A stretch of DNA of 64,000 bases. It comes from Bacteriovoracaceae bacterium (GTDB taxonomy: Bacteria; Bdellovibrionota; Bacteriovoracia; Bacteriovoracales; Bacteriovoracaceae). Location: positions 56,552 to 120,551 of the forward strand of contig JABGXW010000075.1 of assembly GCA_018675575.1 (NCBI GenBank), in the 5' to 3' direction. A model generated the notes under the pieces. The model was given only the letters and a program-made list of their open reading frames with translations. It had not been told where the DNA came from and made no database searches. A program made the position numbers and the translations under genes. Below, piece by piece: positions 62,406 through 64,000 of the stretch. How positions within the stretch are numbered: position 1 is the first letter of the stretch; each line of letters opens with the position of its first letter.

Positions 62406-62426
62406 TGTAGCTATTTTTTGGCTACA
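62406..62426. promoter_or_regulatory. Inverted repeat upstream of XRE gene
   Basis: TGTAGC-(9 bases)-GCTACA, a perfect 6-bp inverted repeat beside the direct repeats. It could be an operator half-site pair or a leader hairpin; T-rich sequence follows (GTATTTTTG), so a weak terminator or attenuator is also possible. Confidence 0.35.
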
Positions 62427-62546
62427 GTATTTTTGCTAAGACTACACAATGTCGGCAGGGAACCAAAGCGAAAGGTTAAGTCTATGTAATTAAAAAACTA
62501 CTTAGTGTATCTGGAGGAGCTTTTTCAATCGGTTTAAGGAGGAATT

Positions 62547-62900
62547 ATGAAACCAAAAAAGAAAAAGTATCGTCGCAGTGACACAAAAAAGGAAACAGAA
62601 GAATCAAAACTCATAAAGTACCTACGTGAGTCTCGTGCACTCTCAATGCGAAAGGCGGCAGATTTAATAGGAGTCTCTTGCGCCACTATTAACCATTCAG
62701 AGAATGGAAGAAAGGACTTAACTCCCGGTTTAATTTTGAGGTTCCTCAATGCTTATGGATACACATTAGAGCAGTTTGAAGGAATGCTTAAGGGAGAATT
62801 TGTAATCCCTGATCATTTAAGATCTGAATGTATTGAAATAATTAAACGTCTTGATGATCAAAAATTAAAGACAGTGAAGGCATTTTTAATGACCTTCTAG
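62547..62900 (+). CDS. XRE-family helix-turn-helix regulator
   Basis: DNA-binding repressor-type protein of 117 residues. A lysine-rich N-terminal tail (KPKKKKYRRS) precedes the XRE helix-turn-helix (about 33-58), SMRKAADLIGVSCATINHSENGRK, with the typical Ser-x-x-x-Ala and Ile-x-x-x-Glu-x-G pattern. A C-terminal helical region (EIIKRLDDQKLKTVKAFLM) could dimerise it. The ribosome-binding site AAGGAGGAATT is strong. The recombinase gene follows 22 bases later, so they probably form an operon. Confidence 0.82.
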   Translation: MKPKKKKYRRSDTKKETEESKLIKYLRESRALSMRKAADLIGVSCATINHSENGRKDLTPGLILRFLNAYGYTLEQFEGMLKGEFVIPDHLRSECIEIIKRLDDQKLKTVKAFLMTF

Positions 62901-62922
62901 GTCACAAATTTAGGAGTTCATC

Positions 62923-63903
62923 ATGGGAATTAAATACAACCACTCAAAGAAGTACTTTGTTGTTAGTTATAGCCGTAGGCATCCAGTAACAAAACAATCT
63001 ACTACCATTAGGCGACAAGGCATTAAGACCAAATACGTAGCAGAACGAGTTTACCGTGAATTAATTATAAAGATGTCTCAGAAATTAAATGAGGTAATAG
63101 ATCCTTTTTGGCCTGAAGTAGTTAATAAATTCTTAATCAACTTCTCTAATAGGGGAGTGGCCAATAGTACCTTAACTAATTATAAGTCTAGTTTGGAACT
63201 TCATACTTTTCCAATATGGGAAAATAGGAGAGTTAACTCCATTACCACTTCAGAAATTAGAGACTTAATCTTAGATGGTTTATCTTACTTCTCCGAATCT
63301 CATCGAAAAAGTATGTTGAAGTTTATTAAAGCAGTCTTTCGTTTTGCACTTGAAAGCGATATTTTACAAAGAGACCCTACTCCTAAACTAAGATTCAAAA
63401 TAGGAGAGAAAATCAAGAAGGTCTTATCTGAAAATGAAGTTAAGGTTTTTCTAAAAGAAGCAAAGCTTCAAAATCATTTATGGTTTCCTGTTTGGGCAAT
63501 TGCATGCTTTACAGGGATGAGATCAGGAGAACTCTTCGCTCTTAGGTGGGACAGAATTGATTTAAATAAAAGAGTCATGGTGATTTGCACCTCTTGGACA
63601 AAAGAAAATGGTTTCAAAGAAACTAAGTCTGGCGATGATCGAATAGTTGAAATAGCACCTAATCTTCTACCTTTAATGCTTGAATTACAAAAGTATAACA
63701 ACGATGGATTTGTCCTACCAAGAATTAGAGAATGGACAACAGGTTGCCAAGCTAAAATATTAAAACAGTTTCTAGGGGAAATTGATCTTCCTCTTATTCG
63801 TTTTCATGACCTCAGAGCTTCTTGGGCAACCATCATGCTATCAAAAGGGATTGAACCCATAAAAGTTATGTCTATGGGAGGATGGAAGTGTGAGTCTTCT
63901 TAA
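62923..63903 (+). CDS. Phage-type tyrosine recombinase, lacking the catalytic tyrosine
   Basis: 326 residues. An N-terminal arm-binding type segment (about 1-55) and a core-binding domain precede the catalytic domain: Arg in FTGMRSGELFALRW, Lys region in ETKSGDDR, HDLRASWAT (His-x-x-Arg box) and MGGW (the second His/Trp box). The frame then reads CESS and stops, where a tyrosine should follow about 10 residues later. Neither other frame restores a Tyr in the next stretch. It is probably a truncated, inactive integrase. The ribosome-binding site TTAGGAG precedes the ATG. The next bases (63904-64000) hold no gene. Confidence 0.75.
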   Translation: MGIKYNHSKKYFVVSYSRRHPVTKQSTTIRRQGIKTKYVAERVYRELIIKMSQKLNEVIDPFWPEVVNKFLINFSNRGVANSTLTNYKSSLELHTFPIWENRRVNSITTSEIRDLILDGLSYFSESHRKSMLKFIKAVFRFALESDILQRDPTPKLRFKIGEKIKKVLSENEVKVFLKEAKLQNHLWFPVWAIACFTGMRSGELFALRWDRIDLNKRVMVICTSWTKENGFKETKSGDDRIVEIAPNLLPLMLELQKYNNDGFVLPRIREWTTGCQAKILKQFLGEIDLPLIRFHDLRASWATIMLSKGIEPIKVMSMGGWKCESS

Positions 63904-63930
63904 CATGTGGGACAAAATTAGGTTAATTAA

Positions 63931-63953
63931 ACTAACAACTTGAGTCTGTTAGT
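63931..63953 (+). terminator. Terminator-like hairpin after the recombinase gene
   Basis: ACTAACA-(9 bases)-TGTTAGT, a perfect 7-bp stem, followed by CTTCTTT, 27 bases past the recombinase stop. A plausible weak intrinsic terminator for the XRE-recombinase operon. Confidence 0.45.
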
Positions 63954-64000
63954 CTTCTTTAACCCATGGCCCCATGCTCCTTTTAATAAAAGCTACCAAA

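Larger units (their letters stand above)
61634..62546. other. Noncoding region between the large gene and the XRE gene
   Basis: About 900 bases with no convincing gene. It contains repeat copies C and B, 61 bases apart, a strong hairpin at 62268-62290, a 9-bp direct repeat pair and an inverted repeat near the XRE promoter. A GGAAAGGAG ribosome-binding-like site near 61970 is followed only by ATG-CTG-stop. GTTACAA occurs at 61872, but no fifth repeat copy is found. The left 200 bases show no recognised feature. Confidence 0.6.

Noticed and set aside
1..64000. CRISPR array, tRNA or rRNA genes
   Set aside because: No regularly spaced repeats with unique spacers, no clover-leaf-like sequences and no rRNA segments were seen on either strand. 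The 16S-like words in the repeats are far too short.
61634..64000. Complete prophage
   Set aside because: Only a regulator and a truncated integrase are present; no structural, packaging or lysis genes are seen.

Overview
The window is AT-rich, gene-dense bacterial DNA of about 64 kb. I see no rRNA, tRNA or CRISPR array. The gene set suggests a Bdellovibrionota genome, most like marine Bacteriovoracales (Halobacteriovorax/Bacteriovorax type). Pointers are the low GC, many small secreted proteins and lipoproteins, several DEAD-box helicases, HD-GYP/PilZ signalling, a YdeP-type molybdoenzyme and many cell-wall enzymes. The lineage is an inference from gene content; no marker gene was aligned.

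Layout. 1-9 kb: the 5' part of rapA, then RNA and translation genes (DTW tRNA-modification protein, a DEAD-box helicase overlapping an eIF1/SUI1 protein), two flavoenzymes, and a DEAD-box helicase fused to a Jag/KhpB-like tail. 9-19 kb: GrpB, a YbiT-type ABC-F ATPase with a decayed second ATPase domain, a metallophosphoesterase, a peptide-binding lipoprotein, a parvulin, an HD-GYP protein and a Gre-like factor. 19-27 kb: two glutamate-cysteine ligase family genes around a DeaD/DbpA-like helicase, a YdeP-like molybdoenzyme, a FecR-domain protein and an MFS remnant. 28-29 kb: a degenerate HD-GYP relative.

29.6-37.4 kb is the clearest metabolic unit, a one-strand operon for reductive pyrimidine catabolism: methylmalonate-semialdehyde dehydrogenase, dihydropyrimidinase, beta-ureidopropionase, class III aminotransferase, NCS1 nucleobase transporter and PreA-type dihydropyrimidine dehydrogenase. 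It can be read as taking uracil or thymine to acyl-CoA. Pseudouridine-phosphate glycosidase (41.7 kb), which releases uracil, and a divergent uracil phosphoribosyltransferase (46.7 kb), which would salvage it, lie nearby, so three routes for uracil fall within 18 kb.

37-57 kb holds MsrA/GNAT, an RND transporter with an acyltransferase, YceI, an AmpG-like permease, MltF and an L,D-transpeptidase (wall turnover), an orphan barstar, LysA, START, YciO-like, PilZ and DUF1223 proteins and several unknown exported proteins.

56.9-64 kb is an accessory region. Four copies of one intergenic repeat (33-bp shared core, about 76 bp in the best pair) lie between a methyltransferase gene, a 1.25k-residue exported protein ending in a degenerate Fic-like motif, and an XRE regulator plus tyrosine-recombinase gene that stops before its catalytic tyrosine. 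With the helicase-Jag fusion and a pair of promoters of identical geometry that imply leaderless mRNAs, this is the most unusual content of the window.
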